Assembly (NCBI GenBank): GCA_963854835.1 | Contig: OY978525.1 | Location: forward strand, 98,225,388 to 98,289,387 | DNA: 64,000 nucleotides | Direction of reading: 5' to 3' | From: Megamerina dolium | Taxonomy: Eukaryota > Arthropoda > Insecta > Diptera > Megamerinidae | In this document: piece by piece, positions 22,001-32,838 of the stretch | Position numbering within the stretch: the first letter of the stretch is position 1 | Layout: every line of letters begins with the position of its first letter | Program-made: the position numbers and the translations under genes | The notes under the pieces: model-generated | Told to the model about the DNA's origin: nothing | Seen by the model: only the letters and a program-made list of their open reading frames with translations | The model's database searches: none

Positions 22001-22396
22001 ACTTGGAGTTTTCGAGAGAAAAGTCCTACGCAAGATCTTTGGACCTATTTGCGTTGGTGGCGAGTACCGAATAAGGTACAACCATGAGCTGTACGAGCTG
22101 TATGCCGATATTGACATAGTAAAGCGCATCAAAATCCAGCGGCTGCGCTGGCTAGGTCATGTCGAGCGAATGGAAGAACACGCTCCAGCTAAGAAGGTGT
22201 TATATTCGGAACCCGCTGGAGGACGACGCAAAAGAGGAAGACCAAACCTCCGGTGGAAAGACCAAGTACTGGAGAACCTGACGGCGCTTGGAATTTCTAA
22301 CTGGCGCCAGCTAGCGAAGAACAGAGATGGCTGGCGAAGCATGTTATTTTCGGCCTAAATCGATATTCGGTTGTTATGGCCACATAAGTAAGTAAG
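19040..22396 (+). mobile_element. RTE-type non-LTR retrotransposon, nearly full length
   Basis: A 15-bp perfect target duplication, TAATAAACAAAGTGG, flanks it (19025-19039 and 22397-22411). The 3' end is a short simple repeat (AAGT)n rather than poly(A), typical of RTE elements. It encodes an apurinic-type endonuclease and RT in one product. It lies inside the gag of the errantivirus in the same orientation. A 233-bp 3' fragment of the same family is at 63258-63490. Confidence 0.9.
19402..22358 (+). pseudogene. RTE endonuclease-reverse transcriptase, one frameshift
   Basis: ATG at 19402 (MPRRRTTVFVDD). The endonuclease shows CTWNVRSL, LQEMRW, GDFNVRVG and SDHYLV between about 19470 and 20185. 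A basic linker follows (about 20440-20680). A loss of a few bases near 20911, within the N-terminal RT motif LKNNK...GADGLPAEL, shifts the frame. The RT then runs to the stop at 22356-22358 with HKKGDP, YRGISLL, FVDYKAAFDS, RQGDSLS and the catalytic YADDIDI near 21580, ending in LRWLGHVERM and GRPNLRWKDQV. Apart from this one break the protein is complete at about 985 residues. Confidence 0.88.
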
Positions 22397-22977
22397 TAAT
22401 AAACAAAGTGGCCATGACGAATGAGGAAAATGCGAATTTGATCAATTCCTTGAACGACAAATATAGAAGTGACGCACTTAGAGTATTTATATCGGGATTG
22501 AACAAACCCTTATGTGGCATTCTATTTTCGTCGAAACCGAATAACCTTCCCAGAGCATTGGCGTTTGCACAGGAACTTGTAGCTAATAATTCCCGATTCG
22601 CCTTTGCTAATACTTTCCATAGTAATGAGTCTCGAATAGTTAGACACAATTTTAATTCAGAATATAGAAACGCACCCACTAATATGCGACAGGAAACAAA
22701 CAGGGATCGATACCCAAGTCCGATGGAAGTCGATCCGAGTACCTCACGCTTTTTCACAAGAACTCAAAATAACATTATCAATCGAAACGATGGTACACCA
22801 CATCATAAAAACAGTAGCAACCGACATTATCCCGACCGGAGATTTGCTCCTTTCAACAATGTAGAGAAAAGGCATACCAACAGTGCACAACAGGTACCAT
22901 ATAAACAACAACGAATAAATTATACCGAGACAGATGAGTGCAATTTTTTAGAAATGGGTCGCGGTTGCCATACATAG
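22397..22977 (+). pseudogene. Errantivirus gag, second part
   Basis: Continues the Gag cut at 19039. It reads ENANLINSLNDKYRSDALRVF and ISGLNKPLCG, then a Leu-Pro-Ala-Phe segment (SKPNNLPRALAFAQELV). A long Asn/Arg-rich basic tail replaces zinc knuckles, as in gypsy. It ends in a frame overlapping the protease frame (from about 22938). The frame is open over 190 codons here. Confidence 0.75.
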
Positions 22978-25736
22978 AGAGATATCTAAATGGCAAACTG
23001 CTTAAATTCCTCTTGGATACAGGTACGGCTAAGAATTATATTAAAGGGGGAGTAAATTTAAAGGGGGTTAAGAAGCTCGAACATCCATTTATTTTAAAGA
23101 CAGTTAATAGTAAATTGATCATAGATCAAAAATGTCTGATAAATGTGTGCAACGAGTATTCATACTTTTATTTATTACCTGAACTCCAATCGTTCGATAC
23201 GACTTTATTAAACAGATAGGGTGAACTATTGATGCAAAAAAAGAAATATTCAGTTTTAATGGTGGCATAGAACCACTTAAATTAAAGAGTTGTGCCGAAA
23301 TTAATTAATTAGAATTGGCACATTGCCTGCCTTCATGTGTAAAGGCACGGTTCTACGAAATTATAAATAAACTCAGAGGTTTTTGCAAATCCAAATGTTA
23401 AGTTATCGTACCACACAAATGTGATTGCTACCATAAATACCATATCAAATAATCCGATTTATAGTAAAAGCTATCCGTACGCTATGGCTGTTAACGAATT
23501 TGTTAACAGAGAAATCAAAAATTTGTTAGAGGATGGAATTATATGGCCGTCTAAATCAGCATATAATAACCCAGTATGGGTCGTAGATAAGAAAGGTATT
23601 GACGACAATGGGCAAAAAAAGAAGAGACTGGTCATTGATTTTAGAAAGTTAAATAATATCACTAGGAATGATAAGTACACAATACCGGATACTTCAGTTA
23701 TCCTCTCCAACCTGGGTAAAGCAAAATATTTTACCACCTTGGACCTTAAATCGGGATTCCACCAGATTTTGTTGCACGAAAGGGATAGAAAAAAAAACAG
23801 CTTTTGGTATTAATAACGGCAAGTATGAATTTTGCCGGATGCCCTTTGTCCTGAAAAATGCACCAAGCATTTTTCAGAGAACTATAGACGACATTCTGAG
23901 GACGGAAATTGGAAAAATATGCCACGTATACGTGGATGACATAATAGTTTTTTCGCAAAGTGAAAATGACCATTTAAAGCACATTAAAGACATTTTGGTA
24001 TTGCTTAATAATGCAAATATGAAAGTAAATCTAGAGAAGTCGAAATTTTTTAAAGAAGATGTAGAGTTTTTAGGATTTGTAGTTTCTAGAGATGGGTTAA
24101 AAACCGCACCTGAAAAGGTAAAGGCTAAAATTGAATATCAGGAACCTAAAACCGTTCGTAGCCTTCGTGCGTTTTTAGGTCTATCAGGATATTATAGGAG
24201 ATTCATTAGGGGATACGCTGACATAGCGAAGCCACTCACTACCTATTTAAGCGGGGAAAACGGCAATGTCAGTTAGACGAAAAAGGGCGTAAAGCTTTTG
24301 AAAAATTGAAACAGATTCTGGTATCAGAAGATGTTGTACTGCTATACCCGGACTTTATGAAACCATTTGACCTAACGACGGATGCATCCTCAACAGCTAT
24401 TGGTGCAGTTCTCTCACAGAATAATAGGCCTGTCACATTCGTATCGAGGACCCTTTCAAAAACAGAAATGAATTATGCAGTTAATGAGAGAGAATTATTA
24501 GCCATTGTGTGGACAATAAAAAACTTGAGAAATTTTCTATATGGTTGCAAGGGACTGAATATCTACACTGACCATCAACCTCTTACTTTTTCTATGTCAG
24601 ACAAAAATCCTAATGCCAAGATCAAGCGATGGAGGGCATTTATAGAAGAATTTGCCCCAAAATTTTTTTATAAACCAGGTAGTCAAAATATTGTGGCAGA
24701 CGCCCTATCTAGACAATATGTAAATCATCTTTCTGAGTCTGGCTCTCATTCGGAGATGTCTCTAACAGATACAATTAAAATGGTACAAACATGTTTAAAT
24801 AGTTTCAGAAACCAAATTATAATCCACAGACAGGACAGTAACTCAAAGAAAACAAAAATTATGTTTCAGAAACATATTCGACATGAAGTAAATTTCACAG
24901 ATGAGCAGAACCTTATTCAATTACTAAAAGAAACGATTAATCTCAATGTAATTAATGCAATTTACTGCGAAGAGGAATATTTTGGACAAGTGCAACAGGC
25001 ATTATTAAGAAACTTTGTAGGTGTTAAATTTGTATACACTCGAAAAATCGTAATAGATGTAATCAATAAAGATGATCAGGAGGAAATTTTGGTCACAGAA
25101 CACAATAGGGCACATAGGAATGCCAAGGAGAATTACAAGCAAATAACCAAAGATTATTTTTTCCCAAACATGAGAAAAAGATTAAATGAGTTAATAAAAT
25201 CGTGCAAAACATGCTTAGTTTCTAAATACAATAGGAAACCATACAACCACATAATTGAGAATACTCCAATTCCAACTTACCCAGGAGAAATTTTACATAT
25301 AGACATTTATTCAACAGGGAAAATTTCATTTTTAACATGTACATATTGACAAATTTTCGCGATAGTAAAAAAATTAGAAACAAGATCAATTCCTGATATA
25401 AAAGTAGGCACAATGGAAATACTTAATATATTTCCAAATACAAAAATTATCGTATGTGATAATGAACCCGCGTTAAAATTAGAATCTATTAAAAGTTATA
25501 TCAGAAATAACCACAATATAGAACAGCATGAAGTTCCACCATACCACAGTAAATCAAATGGTCAAATAGAACGGTTTTATAAAACGAATAATGCAGGAGA
25601 TATTGTGTATGTTAAAATTAATAAAAGGTTAGGAAATAAGTTATCAGATATTTATAGGGAGAAAGTAGTTCAGGAAGATTTAGGTACTACTCTTAAAATA
25701 GATGGAAAGCATATTCATAAAGACAATATTCGATAA
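22938..25736 (+). pseudogene. Errantivirus pol: protease, RT, RNase H, integrase, several breaks
   Basis: The protease (22938-23219) has LLDTGTAKNYI. A gap with stops follows to 23420. RT begins at 23421 (WVVDKKG, RLVIDFRKLNN, TLDLKSGFHQI), shifts frame at about 23805, and continues with [12 protein letters not shown] text (here FVLKNAPS) and the catalytic VYVDDIIVF near 23928. A shift near 24275 leads to RNase H (TTDASSTAIGAVL, YTDHQPL), the integrase HHCC zinc site and the first Asp (ILHIDIYS, 25290). A stop follows at 25347. The integrase core keeps CDNEPALK and GQIERF, but a deletion after 25578 joins it to the C-terminal domain. At least four lesions make pol non-functional. Confidence 0.8.
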
Positions 25737-27093
25737 TTTTAGGATATGTCTCGCTATCACTGCAGCAAAAATTATAGACTATTCGGGTTCCTTTTATATA
25801 CCAATAGAAGATGGAGATATAGCAGTTTATAACGTTACAAAATATTTGATACATAAAACAGATTTAATGGAGTTTACCAAAATGGCCTATGAAAATCTAA
25901 AAGTTGCCGATGGCTTATCATATGCCGAGCTACAAAAAACAATAGAAATAGACTCAGAGCAAATAATTAGGTTGGTTAACATGCTAACTCTACACCACAA
26001 GAATGCACGAAACATAAATTTATTAGTATCAGCTCTTAAATTCGTCGCCGGTACACCAGATTTTTATGATTTTAATGAAGTCAAGATGAAAACGGAATCT
26101 TTGATTGAAGCAAATAATGATCAGTTAATTATAAACGCAGAAATTGTAAACAAAATTAATCAACTAACGAAGGGAATTAATAAATTTAGACATGAGAGCT
26201 CAGTAACAAAGGAGGACAACATTTTCGAGTTGATTTCACATAGAAACAATATTATTATATTGGAATTACATAATATAATATATTCAGTAATGTTAGCGAG
26301 AATGAATATTGTAAACCCTTTATTATTAAGTAATAACGAACTATTAGACATAGATTCAAGTATTAAAAATAAGATCAGTGTAGCCACAATATTAAATAAT
26401 TCTAAGGTTAAGGTAGTGCAAAATAATGAAACAATATTCTTTATAATACAATATCCTGTAGTAGAAGACTTTTACCGAAAGTTTATTATAAAACCAGTTG
26501 TTGATTTTTGTCAGATAGGAGCAAAAGAAGATTGCTTATTGGATCTACTCAACCGAAATATCGCATATTGCAACACAAGTTATGCTAAGAGCTACCGAAA
26601 AATAGATAAAATTCGAGAAGGTGTAATATTACTGAACAACGATGAATTCATAGTAAGAGATGGAGATGGTGAGGAAGAGGTCGTAAATGGAACGTATCTT
26701 GTAGTATTTGAGGATAAAGTTGTTGTTAATGGTACACTTTTTGAAAATAAGGAACATCAAGCTTATAATAATATTGAACATCCCGGATTGCAGAAGCTAA
26801 ATGTTATACAGCAACTCGAGGATCTTTCTCTAGAAAACATTGATGAAATTGACATAAAAAACATTAAAAGAATAGCAACCATCAACCAGCATATAGAATC
26901 GAACCATAACGGCATGAAAATAACTTTATGGGCAGCAATAGCAATTTTATCAATAATAGTAATTGTCAACCTTTGCAATAATAAAACGATCAGAGTTATA
27001 ACAAGAAGGCAACCCCAGCAAAGCAATGACGTGGTCATGCGGGAAATATTAAGTCGAATTATTGAAGCGAGTGAAACAAATGACTCCGTGTAA
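25702..27093 (+). CDS. Errantivirus envelope-like protein (463 codons, open)
   Basis: An uninterrupted frame from ATG at 25702 overlaps the end of pol by 35 bp in another frame. It resembles gypsy-type Env, a class related to baculovirus F fusion proteins and placed in membranes. Visible features are a short hydrophobic N-terminal stretch, a hydrophobic fusion-peptide-like segment about 110 residues in (NLLVSALKFV) preceded by a single-Arg cleavage-like site rather than the usual multibasic one, several N-glycosylation sequons, and a C-terminal membrane span (ITLWAAIAILSIIVIVNLC) with a 40-residue tail. In gypsy, env is made from a spliced RNA; no splice site was verified here. It is the only undamaged gene of this provirus. 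Whether it is expressed is unknown. Confidence 0.75.
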   Translation: MESIFIKTIFDNFRICLAITAAKIIDYSGSFYIPIEDGDIAVYNVTKYLIHKTDLMEFTKMAYENLKVADGLSYAELQKTIEIDSEQIIRLVNMLTLHHKNARNINLLVSALKFVAGTPDFYDFNEVKMKTESLIEANNDQLIINAEIVNKINQLTKGINKFRHESSVTKEDNIFELISHRNNIIILELHNIIYSVMLARMNIVNPLLLSNNELLDIDSSIKNKISVATILNNSKVKVVQNNETIFFIIQYPVVEDFYRKFIIKPVVDFCQIGAKEDCLLDLLNRNIAYCNTSYAKSYRKIDKIREGVILLNNDEFIVRDGDGEEEVVNGTYLVVFEDKVVVNGTLFENKEHQAYNNIEHPGLQKLNVIQQLEDLSLENIDEIDIKNIKRIATINQHIESNHNGMKITLWAAIAILSIIVIVNLCNNKTIRVITRRQPQQSNDVVMREILSRIIEASETNDSV

Positions 27094-27123
27094 TCAGGGA
27101 CGATTACATTTAAGGAAGGGAGG

Positions 27124-27488
27124 AGTTAACATATCTATCTTGGTCCGCTCCCCCGCTAACGATCAGTTTAGCAAAACGTACGTGAGAATATTCGAATTGC
27201 TAATTGACTATTGCAGCAAAGAGCTATTCTTGGAATTTCAACGACAACAACAATAGCACCAACAACAATAGTACCAACTACAACAACAACAATCCTCTTT
27301 AGAATTATAAGAAAATAATTATAGCGAAGTTAGTTTTTAAGTTAGTTATTAATTGTAGCTCATAGTGATAAGATCAGTTTCCACATAGTGGATCTTCCTT
27401 TAACAAACATAAGATTACTAAAATAACGAAGGACAGTCATTAATGAAATAAAGACAACTTCCAAAATTCAACATAAGATTACTTAATT
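27124..27488 (+). repeat. Errantivirus 3' LTR (365 bp)
   Basis: Starts AGTTAACAT straight after the purine tract AAGGAAGGGAGG and ends CTTAATT, the AGTTA...TAATT type seen in gypsy. CAACAACAACAAT repeats lie inside. TATA follows at 27489. Confidence 0.88.
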
Positions 27489-27590
27489 TATATAATAACA
27501 ATGTTGACATATGCTGCTTTAGTGAAATTTTTGCGTATGAGGAGGTCAATGCAGAAAATTTATCAATTTTAACTTAATAAAAAAAAAATA
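27489..27590 (+). mobile_element. I-clade LINE, right part and A-rich tail
   Basis: Continues the ORF2 endonuclease text broken at 16340: NNVDICCFSEIFAYEEV, the motif where apurinic endonucleases carry the catalytic Glu. After about 80 bp it ends in TTAACTTAATAAAAAAAAAA. The remaining 3 kb of ORF2 is missing. Confidence 0.6.
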
Positions 27591-28131
27591 GAGCGGATGA
27601 CTTTGATTGTTAAGACAAACGGCGTTAACAAATTTATGCAACCCTGCACTGATGTACAAATTTGAAATTAAAATTTGCAACTCTGCAAATTTGTACTATC
27701 GAAATGTTATCGAAGATTTGAATTAACAGATTATAAGTAATCAATCGAATCAAAGCAAGCTGGAAGAAGGACACCAAATTTTGAACGCGTCTGTTAAGCG
27801 CCCTGGAGACGATCAAATAAACTCGTCAAGCATTGCATGTGTGTTAGTGTACTTCATTCGTGCCTTGCCCGCAGACGTTCAAATAAACTCGTCAATCATC
27901 ACTTTACATTTGAGTTCGTAGTGTGCGCATCGTCATGTCGTCGTCTGATGATGATTTGTTGTTATTAGCTACACTTTTGCTCGAAAAAAAGAAAAAAATG
28001 AAAAAGAGGAAAGAATGGATGAAAAATTGGTATAAACAGCGCAAAAGGTTCACACACGAAAATCTTTTGCATGAACTAAAATTAACTTGTGAAGTTGATT
28101 ACCGAAATTTTTTGCGTATGGATTCGGAAAC

Positions 28132-28308
28132 TGTTAAATATATTGTTATACTACTACTTTGCATTTGCATATACTTTGTTATATGTTTCTGAATCTAAGT
28201 AATCTAGTTTATATATTATTAGTTTATATTGCTTGTATTGAAAATTTTTCAATTCAATAAAGAACATTGAAGTATATACATATATCAATTGTGAAGTCTT
28301 TTGTAATA
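28132..28308 (+). repeat. Copia-1 5' LTR (177 bp)
   Basis: Runs from TGTTAAATATATTG to TTTTGTAATA and contains AATAAAGAACATTG, a likely poly(A) signal. It appears identical to the LTR at 32367-32543. Confidence 0.93.
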
Positions 28309-28322
28309 GGTTATGGGCCCAG
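28309..28322 (+). promoter_or_regulatory. Copia-1 primer binding site
   Basis: GGTTATGGGCCCAG follows the LTR directly. Copia elements of flies use an internal fragment of initiator tRNA-Met, complementary to this word, as primer. The same site is at 37298 in copia-2. Confidence 0.8.
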
Positions 28323-28398
28323 AGCACGAATATCAGATATAATTGCAAATTATAATTCGTTTTTTGGTCTTCGTTTTGTCAATTGTAATTTGGCAAGA

Positions 28399-31300
28399 AT
28401 GGCTGATTTAAAGCTGGCGATTACTAAACTAAATCGCGATAATTATGAGTTGTGGAAATATAGAATGCAGCTTATAATGAAGAAGGAGAAAGTTTGGGAT
28501 GTAATCGAAGATGCTATTCCGGAATCTCCTGACACTTCTTGGAAGCAGCGTGATACGGATGCTTCAATTTTAATTGGATTGGCCATTGATGACGCGGAAA
28601 TGTTCCGCATAAGCAGTTGCAAGAATGCAAAAGATGCTTGGAATACCTTGAGAGAATATCATGAGAAGGCTACATTGAGCAACAAGGTGAAATTAATGCG
28701 AACAATATGTAGTTTGAAGCTTCAGCCCGGTGGAGATATGGAAAAACCTATCATGCAAATGAAGTTGCTGTTTTCAAAACTTCAATCATTGGGTGAGAAG
28801 GTTATGGAAACATGGATAATTGCAATGCTCCTGAGTAGTTTACCATGCATATATGATACCCTTATTACGGCATTAGAAGTACGTGATGAGAAGGATCTCA
28901 CAATGACTCTTGTTGAAAATAAACTGTTGGAAGAGTATGAAAAACATAAACAGCGTGTAACAGAAGAAGATTCTGTATTAAAAATTTCTAAACACGTGAA
29001 ATATAGAAGTGATGTCAAATCTATTGTATGCCATTATTGCAAAGGTGTCGGGCATATTCGAAAAAATTGCTGGAAGTTGAAAAATAAACCACAAGAAAAA
29101 CAAAAGGCACATTTGGTTGATGACAAAACTGTAGAAAATAATTTTTGCTTTACCATTAGTGGTAAGCATGTTGGCTGGATTGTAGATTCTGGTGCAACCT
29201 GTCATATTTGTTGTAACAGATCAGAATTTTTAAAACTGGATGAATTGTGCAATGAGAAGGTTACAACTGCTAATGGACACGTAATAACATCATCTGGAAA
29301 AGGAGTTTGTGTGCTGAGACTGTTGAATCACATGGGAAATGAAGAAGAACTTCGCGTGGAGAATGTTTTATTTATACCATCGTTTAAAGGGAATTTACTG
29401 TCCGTCAAATTGCTGTGTGAAAAAGGACTCAAAATCACTTTCAACGGATTTAATTGTAGAATTTTTACTAACGACCATCGTGAAATTGGAATAGCAAATC
29501 AAATTAATAATTTATACCAGTTACAGTTAAAAACTTCTTATCAAGCTATGCAAGTTTCATGTTGTTCTAAGAACTGTGTGCATTATTGGCACAAAATTTT
29601 TGGTCACCGAGATGTTAATATTGTAAGAGAAATGCAAACAGGAAAATTGGTAAGCGATTTTAAAATTATTGATTGCGGGGTCCGTCAATGTTGTGATATT
29701 TGTTTGAAATGCAAATTTACAAAGAAACCTTTCAATGTGAAATCTAACAGCAAAACGACTGATATACTTGAATTAGTGCACACTGATATATGTGGTCCTA
29801 TGCAAACTCAAACTCCGAGCGGAAATCGCTATTTTCTTACGTTTATTGATGATTATAGTCGTTATACTGTTGTTTATCTTCTAACGCACAAATCTGAGCT
29901 ATTTCAAAAGCTGCGATCGTATGTTGAATTGGTTCGAAATAAGTTTGGAAAACTACCTAAAATCATACGATCTGATAATGGTTGCGAATACAAGTCGCGT
30001 GATGTTAAAGATTATTTGGAGCGTCATGGGATATGTTCACAATTTACCGTACCTTATTGTCCACAACAGAATGGAGTGGCTGAAAGGAAGAATCGTTCTC
30101 TTGTAGAGATGGCCCGTTGTATGCTAGCAGAGGCTGGTTTGTCATACACGTATTGGGCGGAAGCTGTGAACACAGCGAATCACTTACAGAATCGTTTAAT
30201 CTGTAGTGGTATTTCTTGTACTCCTTTTGAAAGATGGGAAGGACGAAAACCTGATATAAGCAATTTTCACATTTTTGGTTCAAAGGCTTATATTCTTATC
30301 CCAAAGGAAAAACGTCGTAAACTAGATGATAAAGCACAACTAAGAACTTTTGTGGGTTATGATGAAAATTCGAAAGGGCTACGTTTCGTTGATACAAATA
30401 CTAAAAGGATTACGATTAGTAGAGATTATAAATTTGTTTTTCACAAGACGATTGATTCAAAGAAAATTACTGAACAAGATTCAATTTTTGAAATAGATAT
30501 GTCTATTAAATCTGGTAATGAAGATGTTTTACTTCCTGATAGTACTATGCATGATGAAGAATTTTTGGATAAAGATGACGATATTAGATCAGATGTTTCA
30601 GAAAGTTCATTTTGCAGTATTAATTCTGGCAATATTCCAATCACTGAAACAATTATCATGTCTAACGAAGCTAAAGTAAAGCAAGCATCAGAGGATATTG
30701 CTGATAATCCAATTATACAATCGAATGAAGTTCCGGATTTACGGAGGTCATCCAGAAGTACTAAGGGTATACCACCTTTGCGGTATTATGATGATATTTG
30801 TTTAGTAAAAGATGGTGAAACATTTGAGCCAAAGAGCTACAAACAGGCAATTTCTTCGAAACAGTCTCGTGAATGGAATTTGGCTATGGAGGAGGAGATG
30901 AATTCCTTGCATAAAAATCAAACATGGGAATTAGTACCAGCTCCACCTAAGGCTAATATTATTGGCTGCAAGTGGGTATACAAGATTAAACGTGACTTAA
31001 ATGGTAATTTAGAGAGGTATAAAGCTCGTTTAGTTGCACAAGGCTTTACTCAAAAGTATGGTTGTGATTATGATGAAATATATGCACCTGTCGTTCGACA
31101 GTCAACATTTCGTATACTATTATCCATTGCTGGTGAGAAGAACATGCATGTTTCACATATGGATGTAAAATGTGCATTCTTAAATGGTTATATTAACGAA
31201 TCTATCTACATGAAGCAACCTCCTGGCTTTATAGTTGGTGATAGCAATCTCGTTTGTAAATTAAAAAGGAGTATTTACGGTTGGAAACAGGCAGCAAACG

Positions 31301-32359
31301 CATGGAATAAAGAGTTAAACAACATTTTAATAGAAGGAGAATTTAAACAAAGCAAAAGTGATCCTTGTTTATATACCAAAATTATCAACGGGGAAGGAAT
31401 ATATGTATTGGTGTACGTTGATGATTTAGTAGTAGCTGCTAGTAGAGAAGAGCACATTAAAGATGTAGAAAATTTGTTAAATTCAAAATTTGAGATAAAT
31501 AATCTTGGATCAATTAGACATTTCATTGGAATTGAAGTTTTAAGAGATGGAAATAAATTTTTCATACGTCAAAAGGGGTATATTGAGAAAATTATTGAGA
31601 ATTTTGGTTTAAAGGATTCCAAAATTTCTAAATATCCTCTTGATCCATCATATGGTAAAACTGAATCCGAACCTTTACGGAATAATGAATTTTACCGAAG
31701 CTTAATTGGTTCTTTGTTATATATATCAGTAAATACACGACCAGATATTTCAGCGAGTGTGGCAATTTTAGCACGTAAAACAAGTATGCCAACACATGCA
31801 GACTTGACAGAATTAAAAAGGGTCGTAAAATATCTCAAAGGGACACAATTTTTATTTACAATTAAACAACGGCAAACACCAAGATGAAAAACTAATAGGA
31901 TATGCTGATGCGAATTGGGCAGAATGTCGCACAGATCGAAAATCAAATTCGGGATATATTTTCTTACTGAATGGAGGAGCAGTAAGTTGGGCATGTAGAA
32001 AACAAACTTGCGTTTCATTATCAACTACTGAAGCGGAATTCATAGCATTGTCAGAAGCAGCAAAAGAAGCAGCGTGGATTTGTAATATATTGAACGATTT
32101 AAAATATTCTCAAAATCATCCTGTAGTAATATATGAAGACAATCAAAGCTGTTTGAACCTAATAAAGGAGGAGCGTTTAAGCAATAGATCAAAACATATC
32201 GACACACGATTCCATTTTGTTAAGGATTACGTGGACAAGCACATAATTTCATGTATATATTGCCCATCAGAAGAAATGCTGGCTGACATGATGACAAAAC
32301 CAATATCTTCAACGAAACTGGAATATCTTAAGAGAAAATCCGGCATGGTATGCAAATGA
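28399..32359 (+). pseudogene. Copia-1 gag-pol polyprotein, single frameshift
   Basis: ATG at 28399 (MADLKLAITKLNRDNYELW) opens 1,162 codons. In order these are a UBN2-type Gag, a zinc knuckle CHYCKGVGHIRKNC (about residue 211), protease VDSGATCH (262), an integrase with the HHCC site and catalytic VHTDICGP (460), SDNGCEY (524) and GVAERKNR (560), and RT with ARLVAQGF and YVDDLVVA (1006). A one-base frame change at about 31850, in a T-rich run, stops it at 31885-31887. The remaining RNase H continues in another frame (YADANWAECRTDRKS, TEAEFIALSEA, ADMMTKP) to the stop at 32359. Everything else looks intact, so a base-call or assembly error is possible. Confidence 0.9.
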
Positions 32360-32366
32360 GGAGGAG

Positions 32367-32543
32367 TGTTAAATATATTGTTATACTACTACTTTGCATT
32401 TGCATATACTTTGTTATATGTTTCTGAATCTAAGTAATCTAGTTTATATATTATTAGTTTATATTGCTTGTATTGAAAATTTTTCAATTCAATAAAGAAC
32501 ATTGAAGTATATACATATATCAATTGTGAAGTCTTTTGTAATA
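32367..32543 (+). repeat. Copia-1 3' LTR (177 bp)
   Basis: Identical by eye to the 5' LTR. It is preceded by GAGGAGGAG and followed by the target duplication GAAAC. Confidence 0.93.
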
Positions 32544-32838
32544 GAAACATTTGATGAACTTCTGTCTATGGTAAAGCCATTTATAGAAAAGCAAAACACA
32601 GTGATGCGAGATGCAATATCACCCAACATGCAATTGTCAGCAACACTGAGATATTTGGCGACCGGTGATAAATTTGAGGATCTAAAATTCATAACAGCAA
32701 TCTCTCCAAGATCGCTTGGATTAATTGTTATTGAAACTTGCGAAGCCATTATTTAAATAAAGAAATGCATACTATTTTATAAGTAATTTTGATTTTATTT
32801 ATTTCATTTTGATTTAAAAAATGTACATTTGTATAGCA

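Larger units (their letters stand above)
17989..27488 (+). mobile_element. Gypsy-like errantivirus (Ty3/gypsy with env), nested and degraded
   Basis: LTR-flanked element with gag, protease, RT, RNase H, integrase and an env-like frame in the usual order, and a primer site complementary to tRNA-Lys. It inserted into the I-clade LINE: the LINE endonuclease text continues at 27489. TATA occurs at both outer edges (17985-17988 and 27489-27492), the usual type of 4-bp duplication for errantiviruses. An RTE element interrupts gag at 19040-22396. Frameshifts in gag and pol and a deletion in the integrase show that it is a dead copy, while env is still open. Such elements are endogenous retroviruses of insects. 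Confidence 0.85.
28132..32543 (+). mobile_element. Copia-like LTR retrotransposon 1 (very young)
   Basis: A 4.4-kb element with two 177-bp LTRs and a 5-bp target duplication GAAAC (28127-28131 and 32544-32548). A single gag-pol frame in Copia order (gag, protease, integrase, RT, RNase H) lies between a primer site GGTTATGGGCCCAG and a purine tract GAGGAGGAG. I found no difference between the LTRs by eye, so insertion was recent. It sits inside Harbinger copy A. Confidence 0.95.

Noticed and set aside
28309..28330. tRNA or other RNA gene fragment (GGTTATGGGCCCAG) after the LTRs at 28308 and 37297
   Set aside because: It is the copia primer binding site, which matches an internal part of initiator tRNA-Met by design.
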